64,000 nucleotides of DNA, from contig VXAA01003158.1 in NCBI GenBank assembly GCA_013399115.1, positions 852,730 to 916,729 of the forward strand. Reading direction: 5' to 3'. The stretch's first letter is position 1. Each line of letters starts with the position of its first letter. This stretch comes from Anseranas semipalmata. Lineage: Eukaryota > Chordata > Aves > Anseriformes > Anseranatidae. The notes beneath the pieces are model-generated. The model worked only from the letters and a program-made list of their open reading frames with translations, ran no database searches and was not told where the DNA came from. Shown here one piece after another: positions 21,037 through 32,191 of the stretch. Position numbers and translations under genes: made by a program.

Positions 21037-23442
21037 GTGACCACTGACCTTTAAGGAACTGATTTGAATCATCAGAAGTATGACCTTTATTTATTTACCC
21101 ATTAAAATATAAGCAAGTGTAAAGCCAACCTTGATATAGTTTAAAGCTTGTCTCAAACTTAACTTTCAAGGCTGATTATTAAAATAAACAGCTCTCTAGT
21201 TGTGAATTTGAAAGCATTCATCTTAGCAAGAAGTAAATCACAGTTCTGCATCGAAGGCTGCTATCTGGGGATGTGAGATGTGGAATGCAGTATTATGGCT
21301 TTATGAAACCGATGAGGTAGCAGAAGCTGTGGAAATGCAGAGCTGTGGGAAGAAAAGTGACCATCCAGTTTTTTGCCCTGCTGGTAGTGGGTTTATCTCC
21401 AAATAGAAGTTTTCAGGAGTTGCTCACAGTGAAAGGAGGGCAGGATTTAATCTTTTATATAGAGAGACTGGCGGTTTTCTGGAAAAGTTGTAAATCCTCA
21501 TGTCTCTAGCGTAACCACCAAACTACCTTAACATGGCAATAAAATGTAATCATTTTCAAGCACGAATACTGGAACTTACTGTGTCTTCTTGGGCACTTCT
21601 TGTATAACTGTTCTCCATCTAGCATTGAACATATGCACTGAGCATGTTTGCCAGTTTTCTGGTTTCATAGCAAGAGCTTCAAGTTGGATCAAGTGGTACA
21701 GAGGGAACACTGTAAAGTACAAGAAGGAGGAAATGAGAATAGTAACATGACTGCAGGGATGATTTTGTAGTTCTTGATAAGGTCCTTATTTTCTATCATT
21801 TTTATTTTCTCTCTGGTTGAGGCAGGATTTACAATTTTGTTTAGTGGTCTTACATGCTTAAAAGTGTCAACATTCCTTTGGCAGTGTTAAAAAGCTGTCT
21901 AGGTGTTGTAGGTCAGGGTGCCCTTTCGTGCCCCTTTTTTCTGAAAAGTGAAAAGGACACTGGCCTAATACTGTGAATGAGCTGGGAGGAGAAAAGAAGC
22001 ATGCACAGTCCAGCACTCAGTGAGTACTGGAAGAATGAAGCATTGTGTACTCATAATATTTATCTTTCCAGCTTCCAAGAGATGTCTGTAAGCTGATGCA
22101 AAAGGAGAATAGACACAAGGGGGGAAACTTGTCAAGTGAAAGGGACAAAGTACAACATTTACTGGCTTGTGCAAGTTATTTTGACATTTTGATATCATCA
22201 TTTCTCTAAAAGCGGTTGTTTTACAGGGAAACAGAATTTTAAGTCTACTCGGTGTATCCTGGTCTGTATGCATAGTAGAGTGTCTCCATGACCTCAGAAG
22301 ACTTAATTTGAAATGAATAGTGAATGTGTTTTGAGCATTTGTTAAGTGGTTACTTTGATTCCAAGGGGCTTGGAAGGATCTTGGACTTGCAACAGTGGCT
22401 TTCTGCATTTTTTAAATTATTTTTTTTAATTAACTCATGGCCAGATTTTGTTCCCACTACCAAAAATCCCCAAAACTCCACTGACTTGTATATAGTTACT
22501 CCTGATTCCTGCTATTGTAGATGACAACAGAACTATTCTTTCGCATGTTTGCCTTGCCAGCTATGAATACCAAGTTAATCTGGAAATACTTGAGGCTGCT
22601 TTGGCATTTTTGTGCAGGTTAAATATAACCTCCCCCTGCAAAGAGCAGTTGCTTAGAGGCTGTATGTGTACCTGTACATGAAGTTTCTTCACCAAGTTGG
22701 CATGTCTGACAATTCAGATCTTATCAGTGGCATCACATACACTACAGCTTATGAAACTTCAAGAAATACCAGCTTTTCTTTTGCCCACAGTACTTTTTGT
22801 GCTTAAGTAAGATAACAATGTTAATGGGCTAATATTGCCAGTACATTAATCTTGTTGGAGTAGCAGTAACACTGATGTATACTACCTTTGGCTCTGTATC
22901 CCCGGTAATCAATTGTTTGTGAACTTATGAGCAGCTTTTGTTCATTAAAATACAAAACAGTAGTAGAGTGGAGGCTGACTGGGAAAGGTACAAGTATACT
23001 GGCTTTTCTTTTCTCTTCCCTTTTAATCAATGAGGCAGTAGCTGATTGACCTAATTGTTCTGAAAGCACAGAAGCATACTGTTTTAAAACAGGCTGTGCT
23101 AAATCATGCATACTTACAAACTCCACATTTTACATTATAATATTCCGTGTTTAATTACTACAGAGGTTGTATAAAATATTTATAGCACAAAACTATTAAT
23201 CAAAAGGGCCTGAAAAGGGCATGCTGTTGACTTTTATTAGTAGGATGATCCTATGTGTAACTGGACATAATTTTTCCAGTTCTTAGTTTCTTAGTAGTAT
23301 TTAAAAACAGCAGCTGACTGATGTGCAAACTTTGTAGCCAGTTGTTTTTCCTGGTTAGCTGGTCAGGTTTTTCTCCTCATCATAGGGCTGTATTTATTCC
23401 TGACATCATGAGAGACAGATGCAGAGTGCTTTGCTGGGAGAA

Positions 23443-23468
23443 GGGGGGGGGGGGGGGGNNNGGGGGGG
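23443..23468. repeat. poly-G run interrupted by NNN
   Basis: Sixteen Gs, three Ns and seven more Gs. Likely a sequencing or assembly drop-out within a G-homopolymer; length not reliable. Confidence 0.9.
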
Positions 23469-25072
23469 TGTTACTCTGATGCTGAGCATCCACTTGTACT
23501 TTCCTTGCGTGGGCCTTTCTCTGGCCTGATTCAGTGATTTTTAGCAGTAAGCTGCCTAGATTCCCTACAGCCCTGCAGCCTGGGCACTGACTGACTCCTA
23601 GCCTGACAATTTTCTTCCAGAGAGCCTGTAGTTGTCAGCACATGGCTGTCTTCTGCTCTGGGTGACAAAGCAGAACCTTAACTTTTACATTATTGTGATA
23701 TTTTGGCTCTTTTCTTTCAAGGACTCTAGAGGCAAGAGTCCTGCTACTGTATTTGACATAATCATGTTTTATTTGCGCAGTCTGTGTGTGTTTCAGTAAT
23801 TCTACCTGATAGTGACAGTTACCTTTATATTCAGTGAGACTTGCTTTTGGAAGCTTTCTGACAAAAGATTTCAAAGGAGGTGATGTCTGTTTCTAGAGCG
23901 CTTAAATCACAATATTTTAGATTACTCAGTTGTGCCACATCAGCAGAGCCTGAGGTATTCCTTGGGCTATAGGCCTCAACTCAATGCACTGATATTGTGA
24001 GAGTTGCATTCTTGCCAGTCTGTGAGCCATTGTGAGCATGGTGGTAGGACTGCCAGACTGCACCTCGCCCCTACTTGCTGCCTATGTTCAATACTTGAAT
24101 TTAAAATTTTGTGTTTTTTTATTATTTATTTTATGTACTTCCCCCTTTCTTGTTCTTTCTCCCAAGCTTTCAGAAGATTTTACTTTCTGCTCTACAGCAC
24201 AGTTTTACAGCTTCTGTCTCTGTTGCTGCGAAGAGATAAATAGGGGCTCCTAGAAGCTAAACATCAGTTTTAAACCGAGTGTAGGTCTTCACCAATCTTT
24301 CTAACAGTGGGAGGGTATAGCTCAGGATTACAATAAACTCCTTACCTCTCTTCTAATTCAGAGTTTGCACGCTGAAAACAGGAAGCTATTTGTACCCTCA
24401 AATCTATACTTTTAACAGAGTATTTGTAGGGCTGAGGTGACAATGGTGCCCAGGATTGCAGCAAACACTTACAGCTAAACTGTATGTGAAGATTTAAAGG
24501 AGAGGAGCCCGATGCCACATCCTAATCCTTCTTGCAGCATGAAAAGTGATCTGTTGGTATAAAGCACACCTTAATATGTGTATGTCAAAGCTTCAGTTTA
24601 TCCAGGGCTGATCCCACGAGAGACAGGGCACTATAAACAGCAGAGTATGCTTAGATTTCCAAATATGCAGCATTTTTTTTCAAAATCAAAAGCTGAAAGA
24701 GTGTGCAGAGAAATCAACTGACTACTGTCTTCTTTACTAATCTGGCAGAATAGCTCCTTGACTTTCCTAGTTTCTTTATCAAATGTGAACTGACATCTAT
24801 TGCCTTTACACCGTGTGGCTTTTCAGTGCACCAGAGCACTTACTATGTTCTCACTGTATATCGTGCATATAACTTTATGCTGTGGAATACAGCTCCAATG
24901 TTGGCTGAATGTACAAAATGATCTGCTTACAATGCTCTTTTGTTCACATTAAGATGTGTATATAAATCTAGTTTTACAGTGTTAGACCATGAGGATGACT
25001 GCTTAATTTTTCATAAGCGATGTTGCATGTCTATTAATTGTCTTTTTGGTGAGACCTTTGGAAATGAAAATT

Positions 25073-25078
25073 AATAAA
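25073..25078 (+). terminator. NIPAL3: candidate NIPAL3 poly(A) signal AATAAA
   Basis: Canonical hexamer in an AT-rich context. Chosen as distal end because no similar signal in tandem with the gene follows before the RCAN3 promoter island. Confidence 0.45.
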
Positions 25079-25100
25079 AGATTCTGGTAAATCCTATAGA

Positions 25101-26593
25101 ATTTTGGCCTGCTAAATATTCTTGGTTTAGCTTTAATGTCTTAAAATGTCTTAAGGAAAGTTAAGACAGTAATAGTTTACAACCCTAGGTACTATATTCA
25201 TCTAAATTTTTTTTTTTTAAACAGGATATTTGTAAATGAAATGCAGATTGCTACAACTGATGTTTGGGGCTGCAGCACTACTAAGGCTTGCAAATTTACA
25301 TGACTCTTCAAGTATTTACTTAAAAATCCTGGTTTTACAGAGCTTTCAAAAAATCTTAGCATTCATTATTTCAGAGAAGAGCTTGAAAATGTGAACCAAG
25401 TATAGCCTAAATGAGGGGGGGGGGTGAGGAAGAGAAGACGAGATGAGCTAAATCACAATAACAAAAGCATTTTATTATTGGCCTGACTCATGATTTTTGC
25501 ATGCCTGCCAACTCAATACTGAAATTGAGACAACAGTATGCTTCTCTGAGACAGCAAAGACCTCTAATACTGGCTGGGAATGCTACACTGCAGGAGGTGC
25601 CATCCTTCAGATATAGGATATCATGTCTTTGATTGCAGTACTAGAGAGCTTAAGGCCATTTCCTAACAATGCCATTTAAGAGATACAGACGGTCATATAT
25701 TTAGACTACTGGCAATGTAGCTTAATCGAATGCTCGCCAACCTAATTAACACTTGCCATATGGGTTTTAGTCCAGGGGGATAAGCAGAAGATAACCCTCA
25801 GGATACTCTTAATTAAATGTATCTCTTGGGGTCCCAAACCACAAATGGGGAGGGGAAAAAAAAAAAACAACAAGAGCAGCCTCATCTGCTTTGGTGTTAA
25901 AGCAGCACTACAACGCAGTCCCTGGATACCAGCATTAGATCACCGGCTTGTGCCTTGAATGCTTGTAGAAGCAGCACCCCTATGTGCCACAGATTGACAA
26001 ACACGGTAATACTTTGACATAGATCGTTTAGGAGTTAGTGTGTTATGGCAGAGCTGATTAAGTGCCGACATAAAGAGGTGGCAATCAACCCAGGGTCAGG
26101 ATCATTACAAAAAGGCATGCTGCGAAGAGGTGTTAGTACTAAGGACACAATTTTCAAGTGTCCCTGATGTGGACACAAATGTTGGGAGTTTGTGATACTA
26201 AAGCAGAATACATTGCTGGCTGGGGAGCAGGAAAGTGGTGTTACTGAGGTAATAAAGCATATGATTGCAGCCAGAAAAGGCTAAGGTAATGAAGATTAAC
26301 CAATTACTGCCTAAATCTGCATTGCATCGAAACTGCAAAATCCCTTACCTGTACAGGTAAGACTGACTGCCTTGTGTGAGGGAAAGGACAGCGCTGGGGG
26401 CAAATGGCAAGCCCGGTACAGGACCAGCTTAGCATTAGTGGCTGCCTTTTGCTGTACCTAAACTAGAAGAGAGCATTTAAACCACAGAGATTTCAATAGT
26501 TACGTCAAAATCCTAGCTGTCTTCTGGCTCTGCAAGGGTGGACAAAGCTGTTCAACGAAGTGTGTCAGGGAAATTCAATAGTTTTTTTTTTTT
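25101..26593. other. NIPAL3-RCAN3 intergenic region
   Basis: No gene recognised. Contains a G-run near 25415, an A-run at about 25856-25867 and a perfect 18-base palindrome at 26344-26361 (see findings). Confidence 0.6.
26344..26361. repeat. 18-bp perfect palindrome
   Basis: CTTACCTGTACAGGTAAG reads the same on both strands. It presents a consensus 5' splice site (CAG/gtaag) and a CAGGTA E2-box on each strand. Function unknown. Confidence 0.9.
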
Positions 26594-27434
26594 NNNNNNN
26601 NNNNNNNNNNNNNNNNNNNNNNNNNNNNNNNNNNNNNNNNNNNNNNNNNNNNNNNNNNNNNNNNNNNNNNNNNNNNNNNNNNNNNNNNNNNNNNNNNNNN
26701 NNNNNNNNNNNNNNNNNNNNNNNNNNNNNNNNNNNNNNNNNNNNNNNNNNNNNNNNNNNNNNNNNNNNNNNNNNNNNNNNNNNNNNNNNNNNNNNNNNNN
26801 NNNNNNNNNNNNNNNNNNNNNNNNNNNNNNNNNNNNNNNNNNNNNNNNNNNNNNNNNNNNNNNNNNNNNNNNNNNNNNNNNNNNNNNNNNNNNNNNNNNN
26901 NNNNNNNNNNNNNNNNNNNNNNNNNNNNNNNNNNNNNNNNNNNNNNNNNNNNNNNNNNNNNNNNNNNNNNNNNNNNNNNNNNNNNNNNNNNNNNNNNNNN
27001 NNNNNNNNNNNNNNNNNNNNNNNNNNNNNNNNNNNNNNNNNNNNNNNNNNNNNNNNNNNNNNNNNNNNNNNNNNNNNNNNNNNNNNNNNNNNNNNNNNNN
27101 NNNNNNNNNNNNNNNNNNNNNNNNNNNNNNNNNNNNNNNNNNNNNNNNNNNNNNNNNNNNNNNNNNNNNNNNNNNNNNNNNNNNNNNNNNNNNNNNNNNN
27201 NNNNNNNNNNNNNNNNNNNNNNNNNNNNNNNNNNNNNNNNNNNNNNNNNNNNNNNNNNNNNNNNNNNNNNNNNNNNNNNNNNNNNNNNNNNNNNNNNNNN
27301 NNNNNNNNNNNNNNNNNNNNNNNNNNNNNNNNNNNNNNNNNNNNNNNNNNNNNNNNNNNNNNNNNNNNNNNNNNNNNNNNNNNNNNNNNNNNNNNNNNNN
27401 NNNNNNNNNNNNNNNNNNNNNNNNNNNNNNNNNN
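26594..27434. other. assembly gap (841 N)
   Basis: Ns between a T-run and GC-rich sequence; probably hides the core of the RCAN3 CpG island and its first exon. Confidence 0.99.
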
Positions 27435-27760
27435 GGGGTCGTGCTGCCCCGGGCCCGTTCGCTGCACAGGGCCGCGCGGGGCCGGCCCCGAGCTGGCCGG
27501 CTCGTCGGAGCAGGTCGCCGGCTCGTCTAAAAGTTGCCGTGCCGTTTGTGGGCCTTGCGGTGCTCGGGCAGGAGGGCAGCGCCGGTGCCGCTCACCGGAG
27601 CGGTAGGAAGTGGTGAGGTGAGCGAGCAGCTGGTGTCCGCAGCGGTGCCTGCAGGGCGGGTCTGGACGGTGTGCGGGCAACGGCACCGCTTCTGCACGAC
27701 GTGCTCCGAGGATCTCAGGCTGCCGATGGCAGACGCTGGATTTCCAGTTTGCTTAAATTT
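27435..27760 (+). promoter_or_regulatory. RCAN3: CpG island edge, likely RCAN3 promoter/first exon
   Basis: GC- and CpG-rich sequence directly right of the gap and 4.3 kb upstream of the RCAN3 start codon. The RCAN3 coding exon has a splice acceptor in its 5'UTR, so an upstream non-coding exon is required. A donor-like ggtgag/gtgagc at 27611-27620 could end it. Open frames across the gap are artefacts of Ns. Confidence 0.6.
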
Positions 27761-28531
27761 CGGAAGACCTCACTCTTCGCATGAATTGGGAGAGTTTGCT
27801 TTTATTTTTAAGTGTTTCAGAGGTGGCTGTCACCGGATATTACTTCCTTGGGAAGAACAAAGGGCGTAGTAAAAGGTCTTCACCAGGTGGCTTGGGTTCC
27901 TGGGCTCCTTCTGGTTCTGCGGAAGGCCAGGTGGCGTGGGAGCTGAGCGGGAGCAAGCGACCGAATGGATTGCTGACACCTATTGTTGGTTGCCAACGCA
28001 GTGAATGTGCTTACGGTTTGGAGTGGCTTGTTGCAGTTAATATTGCTGTCAGGTTTAGCAGGTTGTAATGCGTAACTAGCATTTGTGTGTTTGCACTCAT
28101 ATCGGGCTACCTCATGAATAGGTACCAAGGAGGTAAGTGAAGTAGTTCCCTGTATGCGTGGGGGAAACCGAGGTAGAGCTGTTTGGATGTTACACTGATA
28201 ATCGCATCAGCGCGTCTGTCAAGCTTGGAGCATTTCTTCTGATTTTGTTGCTTTCTGACAATCGCACAATAAAATAGTTCTACCTAATCTGTTAAAACAG
28301 CCTCTCACACTATTGTTTCTAACAGTACTTCTTAATTAATGTTCGTAAATCAGTCTTACATGTCTTGTCCTTATTTCAGGGAAGCTATTCCATATTCTTC
28401 CAGTAGTCAGTAACCATTATGTTTTGATACTGATTTGGGGGAAGTCAGAAAAAACAAGTAATCTGTGGAAAAATCATTAGCCTTGTAGGATTATGATTAA
28501 AAAATTAGAACTGTGGTGCATTCTTATTTAA

Positions 28532-28560
28532 ATATCTATCTATCTATCTATCTATATATC
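28532..28560. repeat. (TATC)n microsatellite
   Basis: About six TATC/CTAT units, ending imperfectly in TATATATC. Confidence 0.9.
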
Positions 28561-29672
28561 ATAGAAGTATAGAAGTAGCTCTTTGTATAGTTCTGTGCCC
28601 TCTATAGAAACTTTTCAAGTTTTGCTGTTACTCAAGAAATTCTGTACTGTAAATTCAGCAGAACTGTTGAACTTGTTGCTGAAATATTTCATTAACTGAT
28701 GAAGATTGCTTCTGTTAAATCCCTTTCCCTACAGACTGCTTGCAGGAGTTCAAGGGAATAACTGCATCCTCTTATTTGGCTTAATAGTGTACAAGTTTCT
28801 ACTCTTTTTATCTAAAGGAACAAGATGATTTCTCTGGTAATTTGATTTTTGTTGCTAGTTGAGAAAAATAGTGCTCTGTGTTATGGCAATGGGATGTTTA
28901 AGCTGCTCCAGCTGTCCAGTATTGTTTAGACGTGTCATTGGAGACTTGCTGTCATTTCACAGAGCAGAAAATATCTCGCAGTAATGCATTTTGTTGCTGT
29001 AGTTAAATGTTGCAACATGATGAATTCATGTGTAATGAAACTTGAAGTCAGTGAGGACGTTCGCAGTGTGTAAAAGCTGGACGTAGTATGCTTGGACAGA
29101 TGTGTGTGTCTTCTTCGAGATTCTTAAACTTCTTTACAAAGCTGAAGAGCATCTCTTATGTGCAATAATGCATGCCTGTGCAGCATTTGGTGTGTTTCAT
29201 AATACCACCGATTGTTCTTGAGCAAAAACAGTGTTTTCCTCATATCAAGGGTATTTATGCTGTTAAAGGTTTTCCAGAGTGATTTTTCATGCTGAACAGA
29301 AGACAGGCCTGCAGTGCAGGATCACCACGGCTGTCAGCTCAGCTCTGTTTCTGAGCAATCGTGCCTTGGTTGTTTTAATCTGCGTGCGTTTTGAAGGTGG
29401 GAATACTCAGGAAGGTAACAGTAGTTGTTGATTGCCTGTTTAACATGGGGCTGTGGATGAAATGCATCAATGTACAGAAGACTAAAGATACAGGGTCTGC
29501 AAGTTAATTTCTTAAATGCTAACTAGACTGTTTTGTTTAAGTCTGTTGACCAATTCATGCATGGTAAAAATCATAGTGTTTTTTACTGTCTACCTCATTG
29601 GCTAGTTGAATCGTTTAATGTTATGTAAAATTGAAAGAAGTTAGATCCTGGGGCTTTTTTGTTGCCCGTTAT

Positions 29673-29739
29673 TTTCTGTCTTTCTGTCTTTCTGTCTTTC
29701 TGTCTTTCTGTCTTTCTGTCTTTCTGTCTTTCTGTCTTT
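29673..29739. repeat. (TTTCTGTC)n octanucleotide repeat
   Basis: About eight near-perfect tandem copies of an 8-base unit alternating CTTT and CTGT. Its minus-strand translation gives a meaningless TERQKDRK repeat. Confidence 0.95.
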
Positions 29740-31946
29740 TTCCCTCCCTTTCTAATCGTATGTGTGGTATTCTCTGATCTCCACGCTCCTGGCATTTGTT
29801 TGTAAACATTTCAGTTTGTAATTGATCCTTCTCCAATTTCTAAGTTGATTTGGCAAAGACTTCTCCTTAGTTGTATTGTTTACATGGCTTTCATTCTTGC
29901 CTTTTACTGCTCCATCTTCTATGTATTGTCACCATTTCGTTTACAAAATTGCCTTATTCTGTGATACCAAGCAGACATGGAAATAACATGATGTCTTTTT
30001 TTTTTTTCCAAAATACCAAATCATTTAGCTCCTCATGCTGGAGCTTTGAACTCAGTTTGAATTCTCTGAATTATTTTCACCAAATTTGGTAAAAGAAGTA
30101 AAAACTGTTTTTTTTTTTTCCACGGTGCATTCCTTATGTCTTTAAGTTAGTGTTTTAGTGTCTTATATTGTTCTTCTTAAAAGTATCTGTTTCATTTTGT
30201 TTTCAAGTAGATATGTGCACTCTTGCCTCACTGCTATGTAAAAGATTGTGTCTGTTCAAGGATTCTGTACCCCACAGGCTGGCCGGTCGCTCTCGCCCGG
30301 CGTGGTGCCTGTGTCCTGCTGTGCGGGCGAGCCGGGGCTCCCCTGGGTTCTGTGCTTCCAAGCCAGGTGGTGGCTTTTGGTTTTACTGTGGTGGCGTATT
30401 TTCTTTTCCTTTCCTCTTTCCTTCTTGAGTGAATCGGCCAGCACAAAGAACTAGTTTTTCAGCAGCTAATGTTTTCTTGCATTTACATCCTTCTTTCTGT
30501 GATGCTGAAAAGCGTCTCCTACGAACATTCAGCAACTTGCTGTGCTGGGGAGGTTTAGCCAGGTCTGTGCCTGACTTTGTCACGGCTTGGCTGAAGCGTG
30601 ACGTTGAACCGATGCAGTTATGCACGTGTGTGCGCACGTTGCTTCAGATGGTTTTTGTGTGTCACCAAGGTTACATTGATTTAAGTCAGTTAATTTAGCA
30701 TCACACCTTGTGTGTGTGTGGACAGTCTCATTCTCACCACTGCTCTTTCTGCTCAACGTCCAGTGAGTTTGCCTCGAAAAAGTCTGCTTATTTGCAGATG
30801 TGGCAGTGGGCTGGCTGTGGACCCTACCCGTTACTGTGACTAAGCAGTTTGTAAATACTTAAAATAGGTACCAAATATTTTTTTTTCCATTTTCCCATGT
30901 TATTTCTCCTTAAATATGAAGCGTTGAGAGTGTTTGGCTGTTGCTAATTAGAATACTAGTCTTAAACTTTTTCCCATGAGTGAGCATGGATTGATTATGG
31001 ATTTTTTTATGCATATTGGTTTCAGTCGATGGCATTTGTCAGTGACTGCTTCAAATGAATAAGCTAGTTAAGCAAATATTTGAATGAGGTTGTTGCCAAT
31101 GAAACATAATACGTTTGCTTACCCTTCTTTCAGTGTTATATCACAAATTAACACCCCTCCCACCAAATCTAAATATGGTACAGACTTGCACGTTTTCTGT
31201 CATTTACATTAGAATATACAGTAGTGTGATAACCTCTTCATGATTTTTGCAGTGGTAGGTGGCAAAGTATGCTCTATTAAAGTATTTTGTGTTTTCGTTT
31301 TGTTTTTGTATGTGTACAAACTATTTTTTTTCCTAAAATCTTTTGTTTAGCCTCTTGCTTGTTTTCACTGTTCTTCCTCGACATACTCAAGGCTGTAAAT
31401 ACTGCATGGCTGCTGTGTGCGGGGAAGGCATTCTCCAGTGCTTAGGACAAAGCAATATCCTCACATTAGGAGATGCCTGGTTTTGTTCCCGTATCTGCCA
31501 CTGGCTTGGAGAAGCTTTGGACAGATGATTTAACCCTTCTGTATACATGTGTTCCCATTGATGAAATACTGATATTTCTTCAAGTATTAGAAGACTACTC
31601 TGATTATTTGGAAAGTGCTTTAAGAAATTGCTATTAACTGAAAAATGGCATGGAGAAAAGCTTCTAGAACAGTACTGTAGTTCTTGATTTATGTCAGAGT
31701 AAAAGGAAGAGAAATGTCATTTACTTGACTGAGTGACTTTATGTTCCTTTTCATGGATGGAACAGTAGTGTCTTTATCCCATTTACGGAAATGGGATACG
31801 GTCTTCCGTTGTGTGGATGAGAGAGCAAGTTTTATGTTAATTTCTATTCTCTTTTGTAAAATTATTTCCCTTAGAGATCAGACAAAGCAAGATGATGTGG
31901 TACCTTGACACTCTGTCTTTTTGTTGTTGTTGTTTTTAAATGGCAG

Positions 31947-32191
31947 ACTCTTACTAGAAACTGTGGAACATAAAGGAGAGTTGCTTTGGGTGGACGATGC
32001 TCAGAGATACAATGAAGTCCTGGAGCGACAGCCAGTCAGACCTCTACAGCAGTGACCAAGAAGAGGAAGAACAGATGGTTTTTGGAGAAAATGAAGATGA
32101 TTTGGAAGAGGTGATGGATTTAAGTGACTTGCCTACCTCGCTGTTTGCTTGCAGTGTTCATGAAGCTGTGTTTGAAGTACAGGAAGAAAAG
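31947..32191 (+). CDS. RCAN3: RCAN3 first coding exon (5'UTR 31947-31996; CDS from 31997)
   Basis: Regulator of calcineurin 3 (DSCR1L2), a cytosolic/nuclear protein that binds calcineurin and modulates dephosphorylation of NFAT. Exon bounded by tggcag and gtaagg. The start ATG at 31997 opens [19 protein letters not shown], as in mammalian RCAN3; an acidic stretch follows, then [16 protein letters not shown], the beginning of the RNA-recognition-like domain. It supplies residues 1-65 and ends in phase 0. The whole predicted protein is 249 residues (human, from memory, 241). Confidence 0.97.

Larger units (their letters stand above)
21037..25100 (+). other. NIPAL3: NIPAL3 3'UTR (inferred)
   Basis: AT-rich, with an ATTTATTTA-like AU-rich element at about 21089. 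AATAAA sites occur at several points; the one at 25073-25078 is a plausible distal poly(A) signal and gives a 4 kb 3'UTR. The G-run at 23443-23468 is a low-quality spot with three Ns. The true 3' end is inferred only. Confidence 0.55.
27761..31946 (+). other. RCAN3: RCAN3 5' intron (non-coding)
   Basis: No coding exon recognised. Holds two microsatellites (28532-28560 and 29673-29739), TG-rich tracts near 30700 and several T-runs. Overlapping open frames around 30168-30698 in many phases reflect local lack of stops rather than a gene. Confidence 0.6.

Noticed and set aside
26538..27686. Open frames of 330-373 codons across the second gap
   Set aside because: Same artefact: 841 Ns contain no stops. 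The flanks are CpG-island sequence.
29595..29795. Minus-strand TERQKDRK repeat protein
   Set aside because: Translation of the octanucleotide microsatellite.
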